Translations under genes and position numbers: made by a program
The notes under the pieces: model-generated
Database searches by the model: none
What the model saw: the letters and a program-made list of their open reading frames with translations, nothing else
What the model was told of the DNA's origin: nothing
Assembly: GCF_002214185.1 (NCBI RefSeq)
Contig: NZ_CP022161.1
Span: 7,261,486-7,325,485, forward strand
Source: Streptomyces capitiformicae
GTDB taxonomy: Bacteria > Actinomycetota > Actinomycetes > Streptomycetales > Streptomycetaceae
Direction: 5' to 3'
DNA: 64,000 nt
Part shown: in pieces, positions 16,344-24,813 of the stretch
How positions within the stretch are numbered: the first letter of the stretch is position 1
Layout: every line of letters begins with the position of its first letter

Positions 16344-17537
16344 GTGGCTCGTCACGCAGCCTTGGCCGGGTAATGAGTGCATGATCGGATCGGTCAGTCG
16401 GGGGCGAAGTTGGTCTTCGGTTCGGCGCGAGTGTTGTGCCAGCGGATGTAGGCGGCGATGGCGGCGTTCTGTTCGTCGTGGCTGCGGTGGTCGGTGCCGT
16501 TGAGTGCGAAGTAGCGCAGGGCTGCGAACTCGGCCTCGATCCAGTTCAGCCAGGAGCCGTAGGTCGGCAGGAAGGCCAGCGCGATGTCGTTGTCGGCCGC
16601 CCAGGTGCGGACCTCGGCGTGCTTGTGCGGGGAGAAGCTGTCCAGCACCCCATACAGCTTCTGGCCGGGCCAGCGGGCGCGTAAGGACTTCAGGAGGGCG
16701 AGGAACTCCTGCCGGCGCTTGCGTGGCCGGATGCGGTAGTACAGCTTGCCGGTGGCCAGGTCGAGGGCGGCGAGCATGTGCATCACGCCGTGGTGGCGGT
16801 TGCAGGTGGCCCGCACTCTGTGCGGATGCCTCAGCGGTCCCCACGCCTTGCCCTTTGCGGGGCATGAGGTTCAGCGGCCCGAACTCGTCGACGCATATCG
16901 CCCGTCCGTCGGCGGGCGGGTGTCGTACAGCGCCAGGACGCGGTGCATCTTGGCGATGAAGTCCGGGTCGGTGGACGCCTTCCAGGTGGTGGTGGTCTTC
17001 CAGGAGACCTTGTCGGCGTGGAGGATCCGGCGCAGGGTCTCCCGGCTGATGGCCGCGGTGACCTTCTGCTTGACCAGGTGGTCGGCGAGCTTGCTCAGGC
17101 TCCAGGCGGAGAACGCGGTGATCTTCCAGTCGGCGGGGGACGTCCGGGCGATCAGGCAGATGTGCTCGCGCACCTGGTCACTGATCGTCCTGGGGCGTCC
17201 CCCGCTCCATTTCGGGTCCAGCGCGTCCAGCCCCTGCTCGTTGAAGGCGTGGATGACGTCGCGGACGTAGTCCTCGCCGACCTGCATCAGCCCGGTGATG
17301 TCCTTGACGGTCTGCCCCTGGGCGGACATCAGCACCACGATCGCCCGACGGAGTCTCACCGGGTCCTTCGCCGTCCTGCTGATCCGCTGCAGCCTCCGGC
17401 CCTCCTCCATGCTCACCGGCCGGACGAACACACTCGCTCGACGTCCCACGACCACCTCCAAGATCAGGTCCTGGAGACAGTCTGCTGGCCAACGGGCAGC
17501 GGGTCGATTACCCGGCCAAGGCTGCATGACGAGCCAC
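16344..17537 (-). mobile_element. IS630-family insertion sequence with near-perfect terminal repeats
   Basis: About 1.19 kb. The termini, GTGGCTCGTCA at the left and its complement at the right, continue to 31-bp inverted repeats with a single mismatch; the outermost TA (16,342-16,343 and 17,538-17,539) is the duplicated TA target expected for this family. The matching flanks extend one base further (CTAG). It separates the Ldi fragment from an acyl-CoA ligase remnant. Confidence 0.85.
16394..17527 (-). pseudogene. IS630-type transposase broken by two frameshifts
   Basis: The N-terminal frame carries the helix-turn-helix (RLRRAIVVLMSAQGQTVKDI) and 'SPADWKITAFSAWSLSKLAD'. The catalytic part needs a shift at about 16,915 (then AICVDEFGPLNL, containing the first Asp-Glu) and a second at about 16,855 (then 'VRATCNRHHGVMHMLAAL', 'LDSFSPHKHAEV' and 'LPTYGSWLNWIEAEF', the last with the catalytic Glu). 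Both look like single extra bases in G/C runs. All DDE motifs remain, so loss is recent. Confidence 0.8.
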
Positions 17538-17540
17538 TAG

Positions 17541-18060
17541 CGGCCCGGAGGATCGCGGCACCGAGAGGAGACACCGGGGGCCTGCACGCGTGCCGTCAGG
17601 AGTGCCGCGCGCAGTACCTTCTTGTCCGTCTTGCCGACGGTCGTCCGGGAAGGGAGTGGGCGATCGCGTAGGAAACGGACGTGCAGAGGTTTCCCGGCGC
17701 GTCCACGATCCGGCGGGTCAGCTGCCGAAGACCCCGGACGTCGGCACCGGGTACTCCGATGACAGCCGCGTCCTTGGCTGCGGGGCCCCGGTCGACGAGG
17801 TCAGGTATCCGTTCTCGTCCTGGCGAGGCACATCGCCGCCGCGGGAGCAGCCGCCGCGCCGGCGTAGTGGATGACCCTCGGCGCGGAGAGACGGCGGGTG
17901 AGGCAGTCCAGGTAGACCCAGCGGTCCGTAGAGCATCGGCGTCACCTGACCGATTGTCTCCAGGACACGTTCCTGGAAGACGGGGTCGGACAGGAGCACC
18001 TCGCGGTCGGCTCGCCGGGGCAGTCCTTCGAGTTCGCTGTTGCCGGGCTCGGGTAGCACG
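17541..18060 (-). pseudogene. Remnant of an AMP-forming acyl-CoA ligase
   Basis: Pieces in different frames follow the usual order of the ligase C-terminal half: 'VFQERVLETIGQVTPMLYG' (like the region before the YG-TE motif), DENGYL, 'AAKDAAVIGVPGADVRG' and finally 'TTVGKTDKKVLRAAL', the catalytic-lysine tail motif (GKTDKK). Several frameshifts and missing segments. It directly abuts the IS630 element and is cut by it or by neighbouring deletions. Confidence 0.6.
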
Positions 18061-18206
18061 AAGACCAGCCGGCAGCCCGCGAAGTGCGCGGCCGGCTGCC
18101 GGCATGTCGCGTTCTCTCAGTGCGCCGGGTGAGCGACGATCCGGGCGGCCAGCCCGAGGAAGAGCAGGAGCCCGCTCAGTTTGAGAACACGCGTGGCGTG
18201 CGTGCT

Positions 18207-18356
18207 TCACCACCGGACACGGGGCAGAGCCGCTTTCGGGATCAGCGCCCGGTCCACGTGTCGCAGCGCGGTTTTGTACAGGGTCATGGAAGCGATTCGC
18301 AGGCCGCCGACCGCCATCAGCGCCTCGGTGAAGGAACGGAACGCCGTCGTGTCCAT
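18207..18356 (-). CDS. Small hypothetical protein downstream of Nramp
   Basis: 49-residue frame MDTTAFRSFTEALMAVGG... ending in LPRVRW, starting 28 bases after the Nramp stop on the same strand, with AAGGAACC upstream of the ATG. An open stretch after its stop (LSGLLLFLGLAARIVAHPAH) is hydrophobic, so the original gene may have been longer and ended by the TGA at 18,207. No family recognised. Confidence 0.4.
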   Translation of the reverse strand: MDTTAFRSFTEALMAVGGLRIASMTLYKTALRHVDRALIPKAALPRVRW

Positions 18357-18383
18357 GGTGGTTCCTTGTCTGATGATGGCAGG

Positions 18384-19676
18384 TCAGGGGACGAAGGAGC
18401 AGAGCAGGTAGACATTGACACCGCAGATGAACGCCGCCGCGATGATGCCGAGGAGGGTCGTGAGCGGTCGGTTGACCAGGTCCCCCATCAGGTCCCGTCG
18501 CCGGCTGATCAGGACCAGCGGAACGAGGACGAACGGAATCCCGAAGGAGAGCACGACCTGGGAGAGCAGGAGCGCGGTGTCCGGCGGCACACCCAGTGCG
18601 ATGACGATCAGGGCGGGCGCCATGATGACGGCCCGGCGCAGGAAGAGCGGAATACGTACCCGCAGGAAACCATCCATGATGACCTGGCCCGCGTAAGTGC
18701 CGACCCCGGACGAGGAGAGGCCGGAAGCCAGCAGCACGGCGGCGAACGCCAGGGCGGCCCCGCCCCCGACCAGCCGCTCGAAACCTTCGTGGGCGGCCCC
18801 CAGGCTGCCGTCGAAGCTTCCTGCCCCGTGGAAAGCGGCCGCGGCGACGCACAGCATGGAAAGTTGATCGCCCCGGCGGCGCCGAGCCCCAGCACGGTGT
18901 CGAACCGCAGACTCCGCGGCGCCCGCTTCCGCTCCGCCGGTCCCTCAGGAGCCCGGGGCTCGGCGGTCAGCGCCGAGTGCAGGTAGATGAGGTGCGGCAT
19001 GACCGTCGCCCCGATGATCCCGATGGCCAGGACGACCGAGTCCGTGCCCTTGAAGGCCGGCAACATCCCGGCGGCCAGGTCCGGGCCTGACTGCCCGCCC
19101 ACCGCGAACAGGGTGTAGACGAATCCGAGTCCGACCACCCCGAGCAGGAAGGTGATGGCCAGTTCGAAGGGAAGGTGGCCACGCCGCCGGGAATGCCAGG
19201 ATCCCGAAACTCACCACCCCGGCGATCAGCGCGGCCACCGGCATCGGTATGCCGAAGAGGAGATCGAGTCCGATGCACGCGCCGATGAACTCGGCGAGGT
19301 CCGTGGCCACGGCCACGCACTCGGCCTGCACCCACAGACCCAGCACGACGGGCCGCCGGAAGTTCTCCCTGCACAGGGTCGCGAGATCACGTCCCGTGGC
19401 CAGGCCCGTCTTGGCCGACAGGTACTGGATGAACATGGCCACCAGGCAAGCTGCCACCAGCACCCAGGCGAGCAAGTAGCCGTACCGGGCGCCGGATTGG
19501 AAGTCGGTGGCGAAGTTCCCCGGATCGACGTAGGCGACGGCCGCGACGAACGCCGGGCCGTAGAAGGTCACTGCTGTGCGGGACGCCCTCCCCGGGCTCG
19601 GCCGGACTCCGCCCGGGAGGGCTGACTGATCGCGGGAATGCCGTGAGCCATGAGGTGCCTCGTGTTCGTGGTTCAC
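18384..19676 (-). pseudogene. mntH: Nramp-family manganese/divalent metal transporter with two frameshifts
   Basis: Proton-coupled divalent metal importer family. The first frame has the TM1 signature 'VAYVDPGNFATDFQSGARYG' (DPGN metal-binding motif). The second frame begins near 19,180 and contains 'GATVMPHLIYLHSALT' (the conserved MPH motif of TM6). The third begins near 18,862 and runs to the end (LLASGLSSSGVGTYAGQVIM). Each change is a single-base indel; repairing them yields a full-length transporter of ~430 residues. Either a recent pseudogene or, less likely, sequence errors. Start taken at ATG 19676. Confidence 0.8.
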
Positions 19677-19695
19677 CGGCGTCGCGAGGTCGGGT

Positions 19696-20526
19696 CTAGC
19701 GCAGGGCGGACGCCGTCGGCATCTCGGCGTCGCTCTGGGCGAACAGCCGCAGGAGACGCGGGTGTCCGGTCACCGACTGGCCTCCGTCCACGTACAGGGT
19801 CTGCCCGGTCGTCCAGGCGGCGTCGTCGCTGCCGAGGAAGGCCGCCGCCGCGGCGATGTCCTCCGGCCGCCCCCGCCGTATCAGCGGTGTGGCGTCCTGG
19901 TACGCCTGCGCGACAGCCGGATTGCCGGTGAGGTCCCGTGTCATCGGAGTCTCGACGAGACCGGGCCCCACGGCGTTGACCCGGATACCGTGCGCGCCCA
20001 GCTCAAGAGCGGCCGACTGGGTCAGGCTCACCACGCCCGCCTTGGCGGCGTTGTAGGGGGCCGCCCCTTCCGGCGGCTGGATCGCGTTGATCGAGGTGAT
20101 GTTGACGATCGCCCCGCCCGAACCCTGCCCGATGAACTGCTTCGCCTCGTGCTTGACGGACAGGAACATACTGCGCAGCGTCAGGGAGAGGACCCGGTCG
20201 ATGTCCTCCGAGCCGAGGTCGACGAGGGGACCGCCGCTGCCCCCTCCCGCGACGTTGAACGCGCAGTCCAGCCGTCCGTACCGCTCGACCGCGGTCGCCA
20301 CCAGCGACTCGATGTCCTGCTCCCGCCGCACATCGACGACGAGCGGCACCACGCTCGCGCCGAACTCCTTCTCCGCGCGGCCCAGCCCGTCCTCATCGAT
20401 GTCACCGATGACGACTCGGGCCCCCTCGGCGATCAGCCGCCGGACGATACCGAGGCCGATCCCCGAGGCTCCGGCGGTGACGACCGCCGTCTTTCCCGTG
20501 AATCGCTCCGTGTGTGTTGCCACCAT
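19696..20526 (-). CDS. Classical SDR family NAD(P)-dependent oxidoreductase
   Basis: 276-residue short-chain dehydrogenase. The cofactor loop is 'VVTAGASGIGLGIVRRL'; Asp in 'VIGDIDEDGL' indicates NAD(H) preference; the substrate-orienting region 'NVAGGGSGGPL' replaces NAG; the catalytic triad is Ser in 'IVNITSINAIQ', with Tyr and Lys in 'PYNAAKAGVVSL'. The C-terminal 'QTLYVDGGQSVTGH' is typical. ACAGGAGAG precedes the ATG. It probably oxidises a secondary alcohol in the surrounding catabolic region; substrate unknown. Confidence 0.88.
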   Translation of the reverse strand: MVATHTERFTGKTAVVTAGASGIGLGIVRRLIAEGARVVIGDIDEDGLGRAEKEFGASVVPLVVDVRREQDIESLVATAVERYGRLDCAFNVAGGGSGGPLVDLGSEDIDRVLSLTLRSMFLSVKHEAKQFIGQGSGGAIVNITSINAIQPPEGAAPYNAAKAGVVSLTQSAALELGAHGIRVNAVGPGLVETPMTRDLTGNPAVAQAYQDATPLIRRGRPEDIAAAAAFLGSDDAAWTTGQTLYVDGGQSVTGHPRLLRLFAQSDAEMPTASALR

Positions 20527-20585
20527 GTTGTCTCTCCTGTCTCAGATGTGCGGCTCGTTCAAGGCATGGCGGGAGCGCCTGGCCC

Positions 20586-20798
20586 TCACGCGAGGCCGAG
20601 CATGCTCTCCGTCCGTTCCCACAGAGTCCTGGCGACCGGCGGATCGCGGGCCTGCCGGGAGGTACGGGCGTTCGGCCGGAACCGGTGGAAGTACTGGCCG
20701 TTCACGCTGTGCGGATCGGCGACGGAGGCCAGCCGGACCAGGGGTTCGGCCCCCTTCTCACTGCCGAGCGCCATCGGGGGATCGACGTCATCATGCAA
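20586..20798 (-). pseudogene. C-terminal remnant of a second short-chain dehydrogenase
   Basis: The 60-residue tail 'NGQYFHRFRPNARTSRQARD...LWERTESMLGLA' matches the extreme C-terminus of retinol-dehydrogenase-like SDRs ('...GYFxRxRP...S..A.D..xA..LWExSE.L.GL'). No N-terminal domain precedes it; upstream is the end of the CtaG-like gene, overlapping by eight bases. A truncated gene rather than a working small protein. Confidence 0.6.
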
Positions 20799-21660
20799 TC
20801 ACCTTTCGGCGGGCGGGAGTCGGCGGGGCGGGGGGACGGGGGCGCGGGAATGACCTGCCGGTCAGCCGGAGCAGCAGCACCGCCAGCACCACGCTGTCGA
20901 CGAGCATCATCAGGACGCCGGCAGCGCGTTGGTCGGCGAGTGCTGTGCCATAGAGGGGAGAGGGGGCCAGCAGCAGGGCCAGACCCAGCAGGGCGACGGC
21001 CTCCTGGGCGGCGAGCAGGACGGCCGGACGCTCTCCGGCGCACCGCCACAGCAGCAGGCCGGCGCACAGGTAGGACAGCGGCATGAGGACGGCCGCTCCG
21101 GCGAAGTCTGCGTGGTGTACGGCTGGGATGTGCCACAGGTAGACCACGGCGCTCCACAGTCCGGCCGCCGCCAATGCCGTGGGCAGGGAGGACGAACGGG
21201 AGCGTTCGGGCCAGCCGCGGACGAGCAGGACGGGGGCGAGCGTGGTGAGCAGTTCGAGCTGCGCCATGGCCGCCAGGTGGGAGGTCTCGGCGGCACGGGT
21301 CAGCGGGCCGGAGAAGGCGACGGCCGTGGCGATCACCCCGGCGGTCCACACCGGGGCACGGGGTCGTTCTGCCGCCGGGCTGCGGGAGGCGGCGTACACC
21401 CAGAGCGTGAGCAGCACCACGACGATCGCGGCCGCCACCTGGGCCGGCACTCCGGATGCCGACGCTGCCCTGTGCATGTGGTGGGACGCGTGCGGTGCCG
21501 ACCCGGCCAGGAGGTACGCCAGCCACCAGGCCAGGAGCAGTTCGAAGATCACCCCGGCGCAGACTGCGGCGAGGACCTGGCGGCGGCGCCGTGCAGGTCG
21601 TTCGCTGTGGAGGCCGGCCAACCGGGACATGAGCAGGAGCAGGATGGAACAGCAAGCCAT
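20791..21660 (-). CDS. CtaG-like cytochrome c oxidase assembly membrane protein
   Basis: 289-residue polytopic membrane protein, about seven to eight hydrophobic segments. 'HLAAMAQLELLTTLAPVLLV' followed by RGWP and 'YLWHIPAVHHADF' match the conserved histidine helix and H-P segment of the caa3_CtaG family, which helps metallate the oxidase CuB site; related domains occur with CopD. One histidine of the usual H-x4-H pair is replaced by Gln. AGAAGGAGG lies 11 bases before ATG 21660. The place among catabolic genes is unexplained. Confidence 0.6.
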   Translation of the reverse strand: MACCSILLLLMSRLAGLHSERPARRRRQVLAAVCAGVIFELLLAWWLAYLLAGSAPHASHHMHRAASASGVPAQVAAAIVVVLLTLWVYAASRSPAAERPRAPVWTAGVIATAVAFSGPLTRAAETSHLAAMAQLELLTTLAPVLLVRGWPERSRSSSLPTALAAAGLWSAVVYLWHIPAVHHADFAGAAVLMPLSYLCAGLLLWRCAGERPAVLLAAQEAVALLGLALLLAPSPLYGTALADQRAAGVLMMLVDSVVLAVLLLRLTGRSFPRPRPPAPPTPARRKVIA

Positions 21661-21700
21661 GGAGGTCGGCCTCCTTCTGAGGGTGCGTCGGTGCGCCCGG

Positions 21701-22798
21701 TCAGCCGAAGGTGACGACGGGCTTGATGGCCTGCCTCGACAGGGCGGCCTGGGCGGCGGTCTCGATCTCGGTGAAGGGATAGGAGGTGACCAGCCGGTCG
21801 ACGGGGAGCTTTCCTTCGCGGTACCGGTCGATCAGCCAGGGCAGGAAGTCGGCCGGCCGGGCGTCGCCCTCGATGACGCCGCTCACGGTGAGGCCCTTGC
21901 CGATGACGCTCATCACGTCCAGCGCGGCCTCCGGGGCGCCGATCCCGGCCAAGGCCAGGCTGCCCATGGGACGCAGGGCGCCGATCGCCTGGTTGATGAC
22001 CGCGGGGACGGCGGTCGTGTCGACAGCGAAGTGGGCACCCCCACCGGTGGCCTCCCGGATCGTGGCCGCGACATCTTCCACAGCGCTGGGATCGACGGTC
22101 GCCTTCGCTCCCAGCTCTCCGGCGAGGGCACGCCGCGAGGCCACTGGGTCCACGGCGACGACCGGGGAGCAGCCGAGGGCAACGGACGCCATGATGGCGC
22201 TCATCCCCACCGCGCCAGTCCCGAAGACCACCAGGGATGTGCCGGGCTCGGGCCGCAGCACGTTGCGCACGGCCCCCGCCCCTGTCTGCACGCTGCATCC
22301 GAGGGGAGCGGCGACCTCGGGCGGCAGGTCGGCGGGCACCTTGACGGTGTTGCTCTCGTAGGCGATGGCGTACGTGGCGAAGCTGGACTGGCCGAAGAAA
22401 CCGCCGAAGACGGAGGAGCCGTCACGCGACAGCGGCGAGGTGCCGTCTCCGCGACCGCCGGACACGTTCAGGCCCTGGAACGCGGCGCAGTAGCCGGGGT
22501 GGCCGTCGGCGCAGGACGGACACGCGCCGCAGCTGCGGAAGCTCAGGCAGACGGTGTCGCCGGGGGCGATCGTCGTCACGTCGGCGCCGACCGCTTCGAC
22601 GACTCCGGTGCCCTCATGACCGAGGACCATCGGGGTGAGCTGCTCGGGCCACATGGACCGGGTCGTCAGGTCGGTGTGGCAGATCCCGGCGGCGGTGACG
22701 CGGACCAGGATCTCGTCTGCCCGGGGCGGTTCGATGTCGATGTCGCGGAGGGTGAAGGGGCCTCCGGTGGCTTCGACGAGGGCGGCTTGGATGCGCAC
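21701..22798 (-). CDS. Aryl/terpenoid-type zinc alcohol dehydrogenase
   Basis: 365-residue NAD-dependent medium-chain dehydrogenase of the XylB/GeoA (benzyl or geraniol dehydrogenase) type. Catalytic zinc: GICHTDL and 'VLGHEGTGVVE'; structural zinc: four cysteines in 'SCGACPSCADGHPGYC'; NAD loop: 'VVFGTGAVGMSAIMAS' with Asp of 'VVAVDPVASR' for NAD preference; insertion 'GLNVSGGRGDGTSPL' is characteristic of this subgroup. The GTG start at 22798 follows AGAAGGAACACGCC. Downstream of the decayed aldehyde dehydrogenase, so alcohol-to-acid oxidation was once encoded in one operon. A truncated paralogue lies at 9102. Confidence 0.88.
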   Translation of the reverse strand: MRIQAALVEATGGPFTLRDIDIEPPRADEILVRVTAAGICHTDLTTRSMWPEQLTPMVLGHEGTGVVEAVGADVTTIAPGDTVCLSFRSCGACPSCADGHPGYCAAFQGLNVSGGRGDGTSPLSRDGSSVFGGFFGQSSFATYAIAYESNTVKVPADLPPEVAAPLGCSVQTGAGAVRNVLRPEPGTSLVVFGTGAVGMSAIMASVALGCSPVVAVDPVASRRALAGELGAKATVDPSAVEDVAATIREATGGGAHFAVDTTAVPAVINQAIGALRPMGSLALAGIGAPEAALDVMSVIGKGLTVSGVIEGDARPADFLPWLIDRYREGKLPVDRLVTSYPFTEIETAAQAALSRQAIKPVVTFG

Positions 22799-22826
22799 GG
22801 CGTGTTCCTTCTGGCTTCGTGTGGGA

Positions 22827-23870
22827 TCAGGCGGCAGGGATGTCGATGGACTGGAGCGCGATGCAGGCGTCGAACCCCCCGGGGGCCGAATTCGTGGCCG
22901 AGACCGCTGGCTTTACGGCCGCCGAACGGCGCGGTGTTCCAAGGCGTCCAGCCGCCCACGCCGATGGTTCCGGTGTTCACCTTCCGGGCCACGGCGAGGC
23001 CGTGCCCCTGGTCCCGGGTGCAGACCGAACCGGCGAGTCCGTAGTCGGTGTCGTCGGCCATGGGCACGGCCTCGTCGTCACCGTCGAACGGTAGGACGGC
23101 CACCACGGGGCCGAAGACCTCCAGCTGGGCGAGGCGGGAGTCGGGGTCGGCGTCGGCGAAGACGGTGGGGGCGTAGTACCGGCCCCGGGCGAGGTCCACC
23201 GGACGGGCGCCGCCGGTCACCAGCCGGGCGCCGTCCTCGACCGCCGCGGCCACACGGGACTCGACCCGCTCGCGCCAAGGGGCCCATGGTGGTGGACGGG
23301 TCGGTCGGGTCGCCGAGGACGAAGGCGCCGGCGAGTCCACGCGGCATGTCCACGACCTCGCCGTACCGGGAACGCGGCGCCACCTCCGGCGCGGGCTTGA
23401 CGATCATGGTGCGGCCGGCCGCGAGCGCGGGGGCGAGCTTCATCATGATCAGACCCACCGGGTAGTTCCACGGGACGATGAGCCCGGCGACGCAGACCGG
23501 CTCACGGCGGACCGGAACCGGGCCGATCGCGCCGGGCGCTCCTCCTCCTGCGGGATCCCGCGGAGGTGTCCGGCGGGGCTGGTGACATCGGCCATGGTGG
23601 ACAGCGAGACGGGCCGGCCGTTCTCCGAGGCGACCAGGCACCGCGAGGCGGTCCCCCACGGCCTCGATGACGTCGGCGAACCGCTCCATGAGACCGGCCA
23701 GGCAGTGCGCGGCGAGGGGCATGCACCGCGGCGTCCACGTCGGAGGCCGTGCCGTCGCAGACCCCGCCGATCTCCTTCTCGGTCGCGGGATTGATCACCG
23801 TGATGGTGTCCGTCCCCGTGTAGGCGAAGGGCCGCTCATCGATGGAGTGACGCTGTTCCGGCATGCTCAT
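22827..23870 (-). pseudogene. Aldehyde dehydrogenase with frameshifts and a deleted catalytic core
   Basis: Starts MSMPEQRHSIDERPF and continues ITVINPATEKEIG; later frames give 'VAGLIVPWNYPVGLIMMKLA' (NAD site, PWNYP) and 'KPAPEV', then jump straight to 'RSRYGEVVD', 'GDPTDPSTTMGPLA' and 'VFGPVVAVLPFDG'. About 90 residues normally between these, including the catalytic Glu (ELGGK) and Cys (GQxC), are absent. At least three frame changes. It lies between the TetR operator at 23.9 kb and the alcohol dehydrogenase. Confidence 0.85.
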
Positions 23871-23918
23871 GAGAACCGCTCCGGACTTTCTGGACGGCAT
23901 CGGTCTGAAAGTTGACGC

Positions 23919-23945
23919 TAATACCGACGCGTCATGTAGGCAATA
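23919..23945. promoter_or_regulatory. 27-bp operator shared with the aldehyde dehydrogenase operon (copy B)
   Basis: 10-bp arms TAATACCGAC and GTAGGCAATA around GCGTCAT. It aligns at 21 of 27 positions with the complement of the more symmetrical site at 29,425-29,451. It sits between the TetR gene and the divergent ALDH pseudogene. Confidence 0.55.
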
Positions 23946-24011
23946 GCTGTACGGATTTCTTTCACGGATGCGCTCGTGCAGGCGCCTGCGCACATAGGAG
24001 AAGGTGGAAGC

Positions 24012-24740
24012 GTGACGGAGACGAGGAAGACAGGGACCGCGCGGGACACCAGAGCGGACACGACGGACGCGGAACGCCCGCCCGCCGCGAGCGAGAAGAG
24101 GCGCACGGCCGAGACACCACGGCCCCGTAAGCGCGCCCCGGGAGCGGGCCGCCCCCGTAACCCACAGATCCAGGAACGGATCATGCATGCAGCCCGCGTG
24201 GTCTACGGCACGAAGGGCTGGGCCGCCTTCCACTTCGACGCGGTCGCCAAGGAGGCCGGGGTCAGCCGGGACGCGCTGTACCGGCGCTTCGCCTCCCGGG
24301 AGGCACTGCTGATAGAAGCTCTGTCGTCCCGTGGTGTCCCCGCGTACACCCCGGGCCCGGGTGACCTGAGGTCCCAGCTGCTCAGGCTGGCCGAGGAGGA
24401 ATACCGTTACGTCAGATCACCCGAGGGCCTGGCCAACCTCCGAATCCATCTAGAGGCTGACATCACCCCCGACATTCACCGCAGCTACCAGGAGACCGTC
24501 GTACGGCCCGGTCTCGCGCAGGTCGAGAACGCGCTGCGGAACTCCATCGATGACGGGGACCTGCCGGCGGACGCCCCCGTCGCCCACACCGTGCGCGCGC
24601 TCTACGGAGGCGTACTGCTGCAGGCGCTGCTGACGGTCCAGGACTCCGGCGGCGAGGAGCAGAGCGCGGACGCCGACGACATCCTGGTGGGACTGGTCGA
24701 CCTGACGCTGCGCGGCGCCGGCTACGACCCGTCGGCATAG
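24012..24740 (+). CDS. TetR-family regulator of the alcohol/aldehyde catabolic genes
   Basis: 242 residues with a long basic, probably disordered N-terminal tail (about 45 residues, 'EKRRTAETPRPRKRAPGAGR') ahead of the TetR domain: NPQIQERIMHAARVVYG, 'FHFDAVAKEAGVSRDALYRR' and FASREALLIEAL. The ligand domain follows. GTG 24012 lies after GGAGAAGGTGGAAGC. The flanking 27-bp site and its second copy before the ALDH operon at 29.2 kb suggest it controls both transcription units. Convergent with the Ldi-family gene. Confidence 0.85.
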   Translation: MTETRKTGTARDTRADTTDAERPPAASEKRRTAETPRPRKRAPGAGRPRNPQIQERIMHAARVVYGTKGWAAFHFDAVAKEAGVSRDALYRRFASREALLIEALSSRGVPAYTPGPGDLRSQLLRLAEEEYRYVRSPEGLANLRIHLEADITPDIHRSYQETVVRPGLAQVENALRNSIDDGDLPADAPVAHTVRALYGGVLLQALLTVQDSGGEEQSADADDILVGLVDLTLRGAGYDPSA

Positions 24741-24751
24741 CCCACGGGTTC
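24726..24751. terminator. Bidirectional terminator between TetR and Ldi-family genes
   Basis: ACCCGTCGGC-ATA-GCCCACGGGT, ten paired positions with one mismatch, overlapping the TetR stop codon and lying 63 bases past the Ldi stop. Confidence 0.5.
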
Positions 24752-24813
24752 GGGCAGGGCCTGGCGCAGGCGGATGAACAGCACCCGTCCGCCGACGCCG
24801 CGCGGACGACGGT

